Source: DASREM01 sp035652095 (GTDB lineage: Bacteria > Acidobacteriota > Terriglobia > Terriglobales > Acidobacteriaceae). From it: a stretch of 64,000 bases of DNA. Position numbers and translations under genes: made by a program. The stretch covers positions 1 to 64,000 of the forward strand of contig DASREM010000036.1 in NCBI GenBank assembly GCA_035652095.1, in the 5' to 3' direction. The notes beneath the pieces are model-generated. The model ran no database searches, was not told the origin of the DNA, and saw only the letters and a list, made by a program, of their open reading frames with translations. This document shows positions 48,179 through 57,491 of the stretch, one piece after another (the stretch's first letter is position 1; each line of letters begins with the position of its first letter).

Positions 48179-49822
48179 ATGACGAGAACGCGGACAATCG
48201 CGGATCGGCGGGCATGGCTGCGCCAGCAAGACCGGGGTACAGCCTTGCCCCGTCTGGCGGGCGCGGATCGCGAGCGCCCGGTTGAGCCAAGCGACCTCGA
48301 GGCCCGCGCCCATGCCGCGCACCTGACTGGAAAGGAAGCGGAAGGCGAAGAATTGCTGGCGCGAGCGCACCAGGAGTTTGCCAAGCGCGGAGAGAACCGG
48401 CGAGCTGCACGGTGCGCATTCTGGCTGGGCTTTCTGGCGCTGATTCAGGGCAAGGCGGCGCAGTCGGGCGGGTGGCTCTCGCGGGCGGAACGGTTTCTTG
48501 AGGGCGAAGCCAATTGCGTGGAGCGTGGCTACCTGCTGCTGCCATCGGGTTACCGGTGCGTTCATGGCGGCGATCCCGCGGGCGCCTACGCGACCTTCAG
48601 GCAAGCAGCTGAAATCGGGAGGCGATTTGGCGACAAGGATCTCGCCACTCTTGCCTTACAGGGCCAGGGCCGCGCGTTGATACGTCAAGGCGAAATCGAG
48701 CGTGGCGTGAACTTACTCGACGAGGCGATGGTGGCAGTGACGGCAAATGAAGTCTCGCCAATCGTTGCCGGAGGAGTGTATTGCAGCGTGATTGAGGCTT
48801 GCGGCGAGATCTTTGACGTTCGCCGGGCGCAGGAATGGACAGCCGCGCTGGAACGTTGGTGCGCCGAACAATCCGAGTCGGTTCCTTACCGGGGCCATTG
48901 CCTGGTACGACGCGCCGAGATCCTGCAGCTCAGAGGGGCATGGGGGGATGCCTTGGCGGAAGCGCAGCGTGCCAGCACGTGGTTTTCGCAGCCGGAGCCG
49001 AAACCCTCGGCAGGGAATGCTCTGTACCGGATGGCTGAATTGCATCGCTTGCGCGGGGAGTTCGACAAAGCCGAGCAGGCGTACCGACAAGCGAGCCAGT
49101 GGAACCATACGGCCCAGCCTGGCCTCGCGCTGCTGCGGCTGGCGCAAGGCCGGACCGAGTCCGCGGCCTCCGCGCTTCGGGACGCACTCGAACACCTGAA
49201 AGAGCCGGCAAAGCGTGCGCGAGCGCTAGAAGCCTATGTGGAAATCGCACTGGCGGGGGGAGATGGGGCAACAGCCCGGGAAGCGGCAGAGGAATTGTCC
49301 GCGACGGCGGAGCGCTATCGCGTGACATTTCTTCATGCCCTGGCCTGCAGCGCTATGGGGGCGGTGCTCCTTGCCGAAGGCGAGCATCGGGTAGCGCTTC
49401 GTGAGCTGCGAAAGGCCTGGAGGATGTGGTGCGAACAGGACACGCCCTACGAAGCAGCAAGAGTGCGAGTTCTGATGGGCCTGGCCTGCCGGGAAATAGG
49501 GAATCTGGATGCAGCGGAATTGGAACTCGCTGCGGCGCGGCAGGCTTTCGAGCGCCTGGGCGCCACTCCAGATCTGGTGCGAATCGATGAACTATTTCAG
49601 ACAAAAGCCGCGTGCAGGGTCGGAGGACTCACAGAGCGTGAGCTCGAAGTATTGCGCTTGATTGCGTCCGGCATGAAAAATCGGGCGATCGCAGGCAAAC
49701 TCAAAATCAGCGAGAAAACCGTGGCCCGCCATGTCAGCAACATTTTCATGAAGCTTGATCTCTCCTCGCGAGCGGCGGCCACCGCTTATGCATACGAACA
49801 TGCGCTGGTCCGGCCTGCATAA
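48179..49822 (+). CDS. TPR-containing LuxR-family transcriptional regulator
   Basis: A 547-residue regulator. Most of it is TPR-like helical repeats (for example HQEFAKRGENRRAARCAFWL and GEFDKAEQAYRQASQWN), with no ATPase P-loop. The C-terminus (about 483-540) is a LuxR helix-turn-helix: LTERELEVLRLIASGMKNRA then KLKISEKTVARHVSNIFMKL. No receiver domain is present. It is directly followed by a flavin monooxygenase gene, which is the likely target or partner. Confidence 0.9.
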   Translation: MTRTRTIADRRAWLRQQDRGTALPRLAGADRERPVEPSDLEARAHAAHLTGKEAEGEELLARAHQEFAKRGENRRAARCAFWLGFLALIQGKAAQSGGWLSRAERFLEGEANCVERGYLLLPSGYRCVHGGDPAGAYATFRQAAEIGRRFGDKDLATLALQGQGRALIRQGEIERGVNLLDEAMVAVTANEVSPIVAGGVYCSVIEACGEIFDVRRAQEWTAALERWCAEQSESVPYRGHCLVRRAEILQLRGAWGDALAEAQRASTWFSQPEPKPSAGNALYRMAELHRLRGEFDKAEQAYRQASQWNHTAQPGLALLRLAQGRTESAASALRDALEHLKEPAKRARALEAYVEIALAGGDGATAREAAEELSATAERYRVTFLHALACSAMGAVLLAEGEHRVALRELRKAWRMWCEQDTPYEAARVRVLMGLACREIGNLDAAELELAAARQAFERLGATPDLVRIDELFQTKAACRVGGLTERELEVLRLIASGMKNRAIAGKLKISEKTVARHVSNIFMKLDLSSRAAATAYAYEHALVRPA

Positions 49823-49913
49823 AATTACCCATATCGCAAAATTGCGAATCTACGCACTTCGTTCGATGTGCGGCGTGCCCGCTTGCGCTATGTTTTTCCG
49901 GGTGGGGTGAAAA

Positions 49914-51053
49914 ATGACAAATCAGAAATCAGGGTCTCAAACTCTCGTGATCGGCGGCGGCCAGGCCGGATTGTCGGTTGGATATTACCTGAAGCAGCAG
50001 GGCATTCCGTTCCAGATTCTCGATGCGTATCCCCGTGTCGGCGATGCGTGGAGAAGGCGGTGGGACTCCTTGCGGCTGTTCAGCCCGGCACGGTACGACG
50101 GCCTTCCCGGGATGCGTTTTCCGGCACGCGGGGATGCGTTTCCAACCAAGGACGAGGTTGCCGATTATCTCGAGTCGTACGCGCAACGATTCAAGCTACC
50201 AGTGCGCAACGGAGTGCGAGTCGATCGTCTTTACAAGGAAGATGGCCGTTTTATTGCCTCGGCGGGGGACCAGCGCTTTGAAGCCGACAACGTAGTGGTG
50301 GCGATGGCGAATTACCAGGTGCCGAAACTGCCACCGTTTGCGCGGGAGCTGGATACGGGCATCGTTCAACTGCACTCGCACGACTACCGTAATCCCGGAC
50401 AGTTGCAGGACGGAGGCGTGCTGGTGGTGGGAGTTGGAAATTCCGGGGCAGATATCGCCATAGAAATCGCGAAAACTCACCGCACATGGATGGCGGGGAA
50501 GGAGTCGGGACATATTCCGTTCTCGATTGAGAGTTTCCTGGCACGATTCGTCTTTGTCCGCCTGGTTCGCTTGCTTGGACACCACATACTCTCGGTAGCG
50601 ACGCCGATCGGGCGGAAGGTACGTCCGAAAATGCTTGGGCAGGCCACCCCGTTGGTCCGGGTGAAGCCGAACGAACTGGCAACGGCGGGAATTGAGCGAG
50701 TGGGCCGCGTAATCGGGGTACAGAACGGTTTTCCGCAACTCGCCGACTGCGGTGTTCTCGAGGTGAAAAATGTAGTCTGGTGCACGGGATACGATCCCGG
50801 CTTTTCCTGGATCGATCTACCGGTGTTCGGAGAGGATGGCAGACCGATTCATGATCGTGGAGTAGTTACCGAAGTTCCCGGGCTATATTTCGTCGGGCTG
50901 CACTTTCTGTTTGCCATGACCTCGGCGACCTTGACCGGGGTTGGACGCGACTCAAAACGCGTGGTTCAGGCGATCAAGGCGCGATGCCGGGGCCTGCAAC
51001 CTGCGACAGGGCAGAAGTTCAACCGCATCGAACTCGCTGGGGTACGTAGGTAA
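49914..51053 (+). CDS. flavin-containing monooxygenase-like oxidoreductase
   Basis: A 379-residue FAD/NAD(P)H enzyme. The N-terminal TLVIGGGQAGLSVGYYLKQQ binds FAD. RVGDAWRRRWDSLRLFSPAR follows, and a second dinucleotide fold lies in VLVVGVGNSGADIAIEIAKT. VWCTGYDPGFSWIDLP is the late FMO/CzcO-type motif. It could oxidise a nitrogen-, sulphur- or carbonyl-containing substrate, or arsenic; the substrate is unknown. It lies 91 nt downstream of the LuxR regulator. Confidence 0.9.
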   Translation: MTNQKSGSQTLVIGGGQAGLSVGYYLKQQGIPFQILDAYPRVGDAWRRRWDSLRLFSPARYDGLPGMRFPARGDAFPTKDEVADYLESYAQRFKLPVRNGVRVDRLYKEDGRFIASAGDQRFEADNVVVAMANYQVPKLPPFARELDTGIVQLHSHDYRNPGQLQDGGVLVVGVGNSGADIAIEIAKTHRTWMAGKESGHIPFSIESFLARFVFVRLVRLLGHHILSVATPIGRKVRPKMLGQATPLVRVKPNELATAGIERVGRVIGVQNGFPQLADCGVLEVKNVVWCTGYDPGFSWIDLPVFGEDGRPIHDRGVVTEVPGLYFVGLHFLFAMTSATLTGVGRDSKRVVQAIKARCRGLQPATGQKFNRIELAGVRR

Positions 51054-51110
51054 CGTTGACCGTCGGCCCGGTACTTGCCATGCTGGGTGGCGATGGCTTC
51101 CCCATCAAGA

Positions 51111-51551
51111 ATGCGTCCGAAGAGCACGCGACCCCCTCGGATCCGTGTGCCCAATAATGAACGCGCCCTGTTCGTTGTGGATGAGAAGAAGTTGATCGGG
51201 GTGGTGCAGCGGCTATCGCTGACCGGCGGGTCTGCGGTCCTGGTCAAAGGGCCGATCCCGGAGGGAACCGTCGGCGAGATGATTTTGAATACCGTGTTCG
51301 GAAAAGTCGAGGCCCAGATTGAGTTCATCCACATGGGCGCTGATGGCAAGCCGCACGCGCAGGCCTTCCGCTTTCTTGAGATGGACGCTGTGAGCGAAAA
51401 ACGGTTTGCTGCGGCTGCGAAACAGATGCAACAGGCCGGGTTCAGCGACGTGGAAACGAAGGAAAATCTGGGTAATCTCGCCGCCAAAGGCTGGGACAAA
51501 CTGCGCGAGAGCGTGCGGCAGTTAGGCAAGCGAGGCAGCAATAAAGATTAG
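51111..51551 (+). CDS. PilZ-like domain protein
   Basis: From ATG 51111, 146 residues. The body (IRVPNNERALFVVDEKKLIG, VVQRLSLTGGSAVLVKG, GEMILNTVFGKVEAQIEFIH) has the length and strand pattern of a PilZ barrel, with LSLTGG in place of the D/NxSxxG motif. The RxxxR element expected for c-di-GMP binding is not convincing. Start choice is uncertain (51096 also possible). Confidence 0.6.
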   Translation: MRPKSTRPPRIRVPNNERALFVVDEKKLIGVVQRLSLTGGSAVLVKGPIPEGTVGEMILNTVFGKVEAQIEFIHMGADGKPHAQAFRFLEMDAVSEKRFAAAAKQMQQAGFSDVETKENLGNLAAKGWDKLRESVRQLGKRGSNKD

Positions 51552-51600
51552 GTTTTGTCGAGAGCGTTTCTCCCCTACTGCTGTCTTCACCGTCGCGGGT

Positions 51601-52188
51601 TTACGCGCTCATCTCTCCATACAGCCAAGCTTTCGCCATGGCCCAGTCTCGCTTGACCGTGGCGGGAGAAATTTTCAGCACCTCGGCAGTGTCTTCGATA
51701 GAAAGTCCGGCAAAGAACCTGAGCTCGACAATGCGGCCCTGTTGAGGATCGATTTCGCCTAACCTGGTCAATGCTTCGTCGAGCGCGATGACATTTACAT
51801 CGCGCTGCTCCGCAGCGACAAGGCCTTCGTCGAGGGTCACCTTGATACCTCCGGAACCGCGCTTGGCCGCGTGATGCGCGCGCGCGTGGTCCACCAGCAC
51901 GCGGCGCATCATCTGCGCGGCAATGCCAAAAAAATGGGAGCGGTTTTGCCAGTTCACGTCTCTCTGATCGACCAGGCGCAGATACGCCTCGTGAACAAGA
52001 GCCGTGCTTTGCAGAGTATGGCCGACGTTCTCTCTTCGAAGATAGCTTTGCGCCAGGCGGCGCAATTCGTCGTAAACGAGCGGGAGAAGTTGATCCAGTG
52101 CCTTGGCATCGCCATCGGTCCACTGCAGGAGCAGGCGGGTAACTGCCTGCGTGGTGTCGCGTCCGGGCTTGGGGTCGCTGGCAGCCAT
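51601..52188 (-). CDS. ECF-type RNA polymerase sigma factor
   Basis: The ATG at 52188 (MAASDPKPGRD) gives 195 residues. Region 2 is DGDAKALDQLLPLVYDELRR with HTLQSTALVHEAYLRLVDQ; region 4 is FFAGLSIEDTAEVLKISPAT followed by VKRDWAMAKAWLYGEM. This is the ECF subfamily commonly placed beside Ser/Thr kinases in Acidobacteriota and Planctomycetota. The kinase gene ends about 130 bp upstream on the same strand. Confidence 0.93.
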   Translation of the reverse strand: MAASDPKPGRDTTQAVTRLLLQWTDGDAKALDQLLPLVYDELRRLAQSYLRRENVGHTLQSTALVHEAYLRLVDQRDVNWQNRSHFFGIAAQMMRRVLVDHARAHHAAKRGSGGIKVTLDEGLVAAEQRDVNVIALDEALTRLGEIDPQQGRIVELRFFAGLSIEDTAEVLKISPATVKRDWAMAKAWLYGEMSA

Positions 52189-52317
52189 GGAAAAGCGCCT
52201 TATTTTACAGGGAATGGATGGACGGGAAGAAGCAGATTTCTGCCTGCGATTCCCGGATTGACGGGTGTTCTGGCTCGTTTGGCATCGCATCACTGCGGGG
52301 CGGCTGTCGCTACTGGT

Positions 52318-54954
52318 TCATTGCAGCTTCGCGTCCTCGCGCTTGCCGAAATTCTCCAGCTCGCTCTGGCACTTCGAGAAGCCTTCGATCGCGGCTTCCT
52401 GCTCGGGAGCGTCCAATCCGCGCAACGTACCCTTGCTTCGCATCGCGCTCCACACATCCATGCTCTTCTGGTACCAGGAGCGAGCGAGGACGAGTTCACG
52501 GCGTCGGGCCGCGGATGCTTTTCCGCGTTGGGTAGCGACAGCAAAATGCAGGCCCGCCACTTTGGTGTAGCTCTCGGCCAGATCGGACTGGGCCGCAGCG
52601 TTGGCAGGATCGGACTGCACCCGAGATTCTGCCACGCGTACTGCCTTGTCGAACGCTGAGAGGGCGCCGGCGATATCTCCGGTCTTGAACAATGCGTCCC
52701 CGAGTTGACGGTTGTTGTACACCTGATAACGCTTCGCCCATGCATCCTTGGGATCGGCGGCGGCGATGGCATCGTCAATGTCAGCGGCGCGGCGGTAAAG
52801 CTTCAGCGCCTCGGCAAAGGCGCCATTTTTCATAGCCACGTCGCCGAGACTGCTGTAGGTAATAGCAAGGTCGCGATGGGCAAGGCCGTCATTTGGATTT
52901 TCCGCGGCGAGGGCTTCATCCACCGGCAGAGATTTCTGGTATTCGGCAAATGCCTGGTCGAGTTTGCCCTGGGCCTCGAAGATGCCACCGATCTTCTTGT
53001 GTTCAAGGGAGGTGTCGCGACGATAGCGGTCGTTGTGGGGATTGGCGGCGAGCAGGGCTTCGAAGATCTTCAGGCTGGCGCGGGTGTTCTCAAGGGCGGC
53101 GTCCAGTTTGCCGGCATCGGCCTGCATGTCGGAGATCTGGTCATAGCTGGAGGCAAGGTTAAATTGCGCGACGCTATCGTGGGGAGCGGGGGCGGCAAGC
53201 TGTTTGCGAAGGTCGAGCGAACGCTGGCTGAATTGCAGGCCCTCGTCATGACGGCCCATCTGCGCGCTGATGCTGCCGAGCTTTTCCAACGCTTCGGCCA
53301 GGTCGGAGCGGGCTTGCGCATCATGGGGATCTTTGGCGGCAAGAGCCTCGCGAATCGCCAGGCACTTGCGATAGCTTTCGGCGGCGCCGGCAGTGTCGCC
53401 GAGATTCGAGCGCGCATCCCAGCCCTGCACGTCTCCGACCTTTTCGTAGGCGGTGGCGAGTTCGCGCTGCAAGGAGATGTCGTCACTCGATTCCTGCGCG
53501 AGGCTATCGAGGTATTGCAATGCATCGTCCACGATCAGCTTGCGGGTAGGGGTGGCGCCGGGCAAATACTGAATGGAATCGTGGACGCCGAACATGAGAT
53601 CGCGGGCGAGCTTGCGGACATCATTGAAACGGCGCTCGGCGCGGGCGCGCTGCATCTCCGCGATGCGCGCCTCACGCACGGTAACGATGATCCCGGCTAC
53701 CAACATCAGAAAGAGCAACGCGACTCCGAGGACAGCCGCGGTGTTGCGACGGACAAATTTGCCGGCGCGGTAGGTCAGAGTGTCGGGGCGCGCGAGGACC
53801 GGCATTCCGTTGAGATAACGCCGTATGTCTTCCGAGAGTTGTTCGACCGAGGCGTAGCGCCGCGCAGGTTCCTTGCGTAGCGCCTTGAGGACGATGTTGT
53901 CGAGGTCGCCGCTGAGACGCTTGCGCAGGGCAGCGGGTCGTCCTTCGCGGGTGCTGCTGACCGATTCCGGAGTCAACTCCAGAGTGGTTCCTTCCGCGCC
54001 GGGCACAGCCGCGACCCGTTGGATGACCTCGCTGGGCTTGGGCGGATCGGTTTCGGAAATGGTGCGCACCAGATCCATTGGGGCGGTGCCGTCCATGCGA
54101 TAGGGTGGATGTCCGGTGAGCAGGCGGTAAAGAATCACGCCCAGCGAGTAGACATCGCTCGCAGTGGAAACCGGTACGCCGCGAACCTGCTCAGGACTGG
54201 CGTACTCCGGCGTCATGGCCTTCATCAGCGTGGCGGCGCCGTCAACGGTCTGGAAGAAGAGTTCGGGATCAAGCAGCTTGGCGATGCCGAAGTCCAGAAG
54301 CTTCGGCGTTCCGCCCGGCGTGACCAGGATGTTGCCGGGCTTGAGGTCGCGGTGGATGATCAGGTTCTGATGCGCGTGTTGTACCGCGGCGCAGACATCA
54401 AGGAACAGCTTGAGGCGATCCACAGTATTGAGCCGGTGAGAGTCACAGAACTGGTCAATGGGCTCGCCTTCGATGTACTCCATGACCAGGTAAGGCGTGC
54501 CATCCTCGAGCGCGCCGCCGTCGAGCAGGCGGGCGATGTTGGGATGATCGAGGCTGGCGAGAATCTGACGCTCGTTCTTGAACCGGCTGATGTGCTGGCG
54601 TCCGGAGAATCCAGAACGCACGAGCTTGATCGCGACTTGCTTGAGGTAGTGATCGTCCACCCGCACGGCGCGATAGACCGCGCCCATGCCGCCCTCCCCG
54701 ATTTTGGCGACCGTGAAGTAGGGACCGATGTTGCATCCGACGCGCGCGTCTTCCAGTGGCTCGGAGTGCAGGTGGGCAGGTTTCTCGAGCAGGTCTCCGG
54801 CTCGGTCATGGTTGTGGAGGAGGGATTCGAGCTCTTCGCGCAGCTTGGGATTGGTCGCGAAGTTCTGGTTGAGGTAAGCCACGCGCTCCTGCGGTGCGAG
54901 CTCAACCGCAGCCTGAAATGCGTCTTTCAGCTCCGCCCAGCGCTCGGGAGTCAA
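52318..54954 (-). CDS. transmembrane Ser/Thr protein kinase with TPR sensor/effector part
   Basis: A 878-residue Hanks-type kinase. A short helical N-terminus precedes the kinase domain: glycine loop IGEGGMGAVYRA (85-96), Lys110, HRDLKPGNIL (201-210) and DFGIAK (221-226). One membrane segment (AAVLGVALLFLMLVAGIIVTV, about 410-430) follows. The extracytoplasmic part has at least five TPR-like repeats (AESYRKCLAIREALAAKDPH and others). It probably signals to the adjacent ECF sigma factor. Confidence 0.94.
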   Translation of the reverse strand: MTPERWAELKDAFQAAVELAPQERVAYLNQNFATNPKLREELESLLHNHDRAGDLLEKPAHLHSEPLEDARVGCNIGPYFTVAKIGEGGMGAVYRAVRVDDHYLKQVAIKLVRSGFSGRQHISRFKNERQILASLDHPNIARLLDGGALEDGTPYLVMEYIEGEPIDQFCDSHRLNTVDRLKLFLDVCAAVQHAHQNLIIHRDLKPGNILVTPGGTPKLLDFGIAKLLDPELFFQTVDGAATLMKAMTPEYASPEQVRGVPVSTASDVYSLGVILYRLLTGHPPYRMDGTAPMDLVRTISETDPPKPSEVIQRVAAVPGAEGTTLELTPESVSSTREGRPAALRKRLSGDLDNIVLKALRKEPARRYASVEQLSEDIRRYLNGMPVLARPDTLTYRAGKFVRRNTAAVLGVALLFLMLVAGIIVTVREARIAEMQRARAERRFNDVRKLARDLMFGVHDSIQYLPGATPTRKLIVDDALQYLDSLAQESSDDISLQRELATAYEKVGDVQGWDARSNLGDTAGAAESYRKCLAIREALAAKDPHDAQARSDLAEALEKLGSISAQMGRHDEGLQFSQRSLDLRKQLAAPAPHDSVAQFNLASSYDQISDMQADAGKLDAALENTRASLKIFEALLAANPHNDRYRRDTSLEHKKIGGIFEAQGKLDQAFAEYQKSLPVDEALAAENPNDGLAHRDLAITYSSLGDVAMKNGAFAEALKLYRRAADIDDAIAAADPKDAWAKRYQVYNNRQLGDALFKTGDIAGALSAFDKAVRVAESRVQSDPANAAAQSDLAESYTKVAGLHFAVATQRGKASAARRRELVLARSWYQKSMDVWSAMRSKGTLRGLDAPEQEAAIEGFSKCQSELENFGKREDAKLQ

Positions 54955-55101
54955 TCAGGATCCTCGGGAGAGAACAGGTAGTGACGAAAACGATAACGCC
55001 GGAGGGGACGCAAGTCAAAGGGGCGAGACTCATCCGCTGCTGAATATTGAAGTCGTTTTGCGCAGGGTTGGTCAAGGATCTCCGAGCGTGGGAAATGCAA
55101 A

Positions 55102-55155
55102 GTTGTGCACGCGAGATCCCTCGGTCGGCTGAACTGCGCCGCCCTTCGGGATGAC
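55102..55155. repeat. dispersed hairpin repeat (GGGATGAC family)
   Basis: GTTGTGCACGCGAGATCC at the left is identical to the element at 33531, and the right end is TTCGGGATGACC, with ATCCC/GGGAT arms. It lies between the divergent STPK and the TonB-like gene. Confidence 0.65.
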
Positions 55156-55188
55156 CTCTTCAATTTGTTGAGGACTGCCACGCTCAGG

Positions 55189-55929
55189 CTAGTGCCGGGT
55201 GGGGAAGAAATACTCTACGTCCTGCTTCGATGGAATGGGGATGCCGTTTTTGGTAGCCGGCCGGAACCGCCAGTTCTGCAAGGCTGCCAGGACTTTGCTA
55301 TCGGCGATTGGACCCAGGCTGGCGAGAACGGTGTGGCTGACGATGTTGCCCTGCTCATCAATCACGATTTCAATGACTTCGTTTCCGGCCTGGACTCCCT
55401 GGAGATCGTCTTGATCAACGTAGGGTTCCGAGCCCGCGATGCGGATCGCGGGGCGGATTTCAAGACCGGTAATGTCGCCGTAAGTCAGAGATCCATACGG
55501 AGTTCCGGCGGGCGGCCCGGGCTGCACGTGGTTTGCGGCCGTCTGGGGAGCGTCCGACATCAGGGCGTCTTTGAGCTCTTGCTCCTCTTTGCGCCTTTGC
55601 TTCTGTTTTTCCGCCCAAGTCAAGCGGGGTCGGGACGGCAGGGTCTCGGGCTGCGCGGAACTTTGCGGACCGTACCAGTAGAGGCGGGTGACCGAGGTGC
55701 CGTATTCTCCGGCGGAAACCGACGTGGGCGCCACGAAGATCGGCGAAGGGCTGCGCACCCACCATGCCAGCAGCAAGCAGTGGAGAGCGATCGAGGCGTA
55801 AACCACGTACGGCTTGGGCGTGCTCGTTGGTACTGCGCTGAACATCGGTGTCACAAACTTGGTGCTGTCCCTTCGGGACTCCTTGTGCTGGCTCGAGGCG
55901 TCCCCGGTGATTGGCCGGGATCCGTCCAT
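55189..55929 (-). CDS. TonB-like energy-transducer family protein
   Basis: From ATG 55929, 246 residues. One N-terminal membrane segment (VVYASIALHCLLLAWWV), a charged linker, and a C-terminal TonB-like domain (VIEIVIDEQGNIVSHTVLAS, ADSKVLAALQNWRFRPATKN). The linker has a KQKQRRKEEQELKDAL coiled stretch. It likely spans the periplasm; ExbB/ExbD are not in the window. Confidence 0.85.
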   Translation of the reverse strand: MDGSRPITGDASSQHKESRRDSTKFVTPMFSAVPTSTPKPYVVYASIALHCLLLAWWVRSPSPIFVAPTSVSAGEYGTSVTRLYWYGPQSSAQPETLPSRPRLTWAEKQKQRRKEEQELKDALMSDAPQTAANHVQPGPPAGTPYGSLTYGDITGLEIRPAIRIAGSEPYVDQDDLQGVQAGNEVIEIVIDEQGNIVSHTVLASLGPIADSKVLAALQNWRFRPATKNGIPIPSKQDVEYFFPTRH

Positions 55930-56099
55930 AAACAGTATCCCACATGGATCAGACGGGACAGGTGTTCCGTGGTAACCACACCGTTCGTTGCAATAAATGC
56001 TGATTTCGTGAGCTAAACCTCCTCCCGCCTGCGCGTGCACCAGTAAGGACGAACTTTCGGGTTCGCTTCCGAATGTCCGCAGCTGAGGAGGAGAATCCC

Positions 56100-57143
56100 A
56101 TGTTAAGAAGCAGATTGCTTGCGTCGTTCATGCTGTTGGCCAGCCTGGTGGCAGCGCAAAACCAACCCAAACCGCTGAGTAACGAGGATGTGGTGGCCAT
56201 GTTCAAGGCCGGATTGCCGGCCAGCACCATCCTGGCGGCGGTGCAGTCGGAAGAAAACACCTTCGATCTGTCGGCCGCGGGCCTGATCTCGCTGAAGAAG
56301 AGCGGCGTGAGCCAGCAGGTGATGGACGCCATGATTGCCACTTCGGCGAAAAAGAAAGAGGCGGCCCCGGCTCCAGCAGCGGCGCCTGCTCCGGCCGCAG
56401 CTGCGGCCATGGCAGCCCTTCCGGCCATGCCGGCTGCAGCGTCGGTGCCCCAGCCCACGGTGTTCATGGTGCAGGGCGAAAGCAAGACCTCGATTCCCCT
56501 GTCGAAGACCCAGATCAGCCAGACCAAGACCAAGCCATCTTCATTGGGAGCATTGGCGGGAGATCCGGTATTGGGGCAGGCGTTCCAGGGCATGGCGGTC
56601 CAGGCCGGAACCATGGCGGCCCTACACAGTGGATCGGCAATGGGAGCGGGAATGATCGGCAGCGCCGGCGGGCTCATGTCGGGCCTGATGTCGCACAAGA
56701 AGCCTACGGTCACCGAAGTGTGGGCCCTTCCCGGACAGAAGGCTGACACCGTGGCCGGCAACCAGCCCAGCTTTGAGATCGGATACGCCAATATTCCGGG
56801 CGTGAATCCTGACGAGTACGAGCCGGTGCTGATCAAGCTGGCTCCGTCGGCGAACAACTTCCGGCTGGTGGGAGCGACCCAGGCCAAGCAGGACGTATTC
56901 GACTCTTCCGCCATGGATTGGGAAGTGTATTCGTCCTTCGTGGAGGAGCGAGTGGCGGCGCAGTCGCAGAAATTGCAGAGCGGGCAATACAAACTACAGC
57001 CCAGCGGAGGCCTTGCTGCCGGGGAGTACGGGATCGCGCTCAGGCCGCTGAACAAGAACAAGAAGTTCTCCGGCTCGAGTGTCGCGCAGAATAGTGGAGA
57101 TGGGTTGCTGTTCAACTCGGTTTGGGCGTTTTCGGTGCGATAG
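56100..57143 (+). CDS. exported protein of unknown function
   Basis: GAGGAGGAG precedes the ATG at 56100. 347 residues with a signal peptide (LLASFMLLASLVAAQ), an N-terminal helical part (LSNEDVVAMFKAGLPASTIL, seen in many acidobacterial secreted proteins), an Ala/Pro linker (about 85-120), a Gly/Met-rich patch and a C-terminal beta domain. A strong terminator follows. No family is assigned. Confidence 0.8.
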   Translation: MLRSRLLASFMLLASLVAAQNQPKPLSNEDVVAMFKAGLPASTILAAVQSEENTFDLSAAGLISLKKSGVSQQVMDAMIATSAKKKEAAPAPAAAPAPAAAAAMAALPAMPAAASVPQPTVFMVQGESKTSIPLSKTQISQTKTKPSSLGALAGDPVLGQAFQGMAVQAGTMAALHSGSAMGAGMIGSAGGLMSGLMSHKKPTVTEVWALPGQKADTVAGNQPSFEIGYANIPGVNPDEYEPVLIKLAPSANNFRLVGATQAKQDVFDSSAMDWEVYSSFVEERVAAQSQKLQSGQYKLQPSGGLAAGEYGIALRPLNKNKKFSGSSVAQNSGDGLLFNSVWAFSVR

Positions 57144-57491
57144 GGACAGGTTCAATTCTGATCGTAGAGACGCGGCTTCGGCTGCGTCTTTTTTTTGACT
57201 GCGCCATGTGGGTGCGGGCAGGCGGCGAGCGAGAGCTCGCAGCGGGGCGATCTGAAGCCCGCTGCATTCCGGCTCGCGTTGCATCGCGGGACAGCCGAGG
57301 CGGGTCTCATCTGGTTGCTGAGACGGAATAACGACAGGGTCTCCCGGTCGACTCATACCCGAACAAGTCTCATCAAAATTCCAAGTTTTCTTGAGCCACT
57401 TTCTTTTTCTCTTGCGCGTGAGTGAGTGAGGGTGGAGAGCTGGACGGCAATCGTTGCTCGGACGCCTGAAATCAGACAAGGAGAAACACAA
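57144..57491. other. intergenic region with terminator
   Basis: It contains a strong intrinsic terminator at 57168-57196 and a small hairpin (GCGAGC-GAGA-GCTCGC near 57226). No gene or clear promoter was found. The next gene has AAGGAGAAA at its start. Confidence 0.6.
57168..57196 (+). terminator. intrinsic terminator
   Basis: A 9-bp stem AGACGCGGC/GCTGCGTCT (one G-T pair) with a stable TTCG tetraloop, followed by a run of eight T. It ends the transcript of the gene at 56100. Confidence 0.9.

Noticed and set aside
52705..53880. Long plus-strand open frame opposite the Ser/Thr kinase gene
   Set aside because: No recognisable motif; the minus strand encodes clear TPR repeats.
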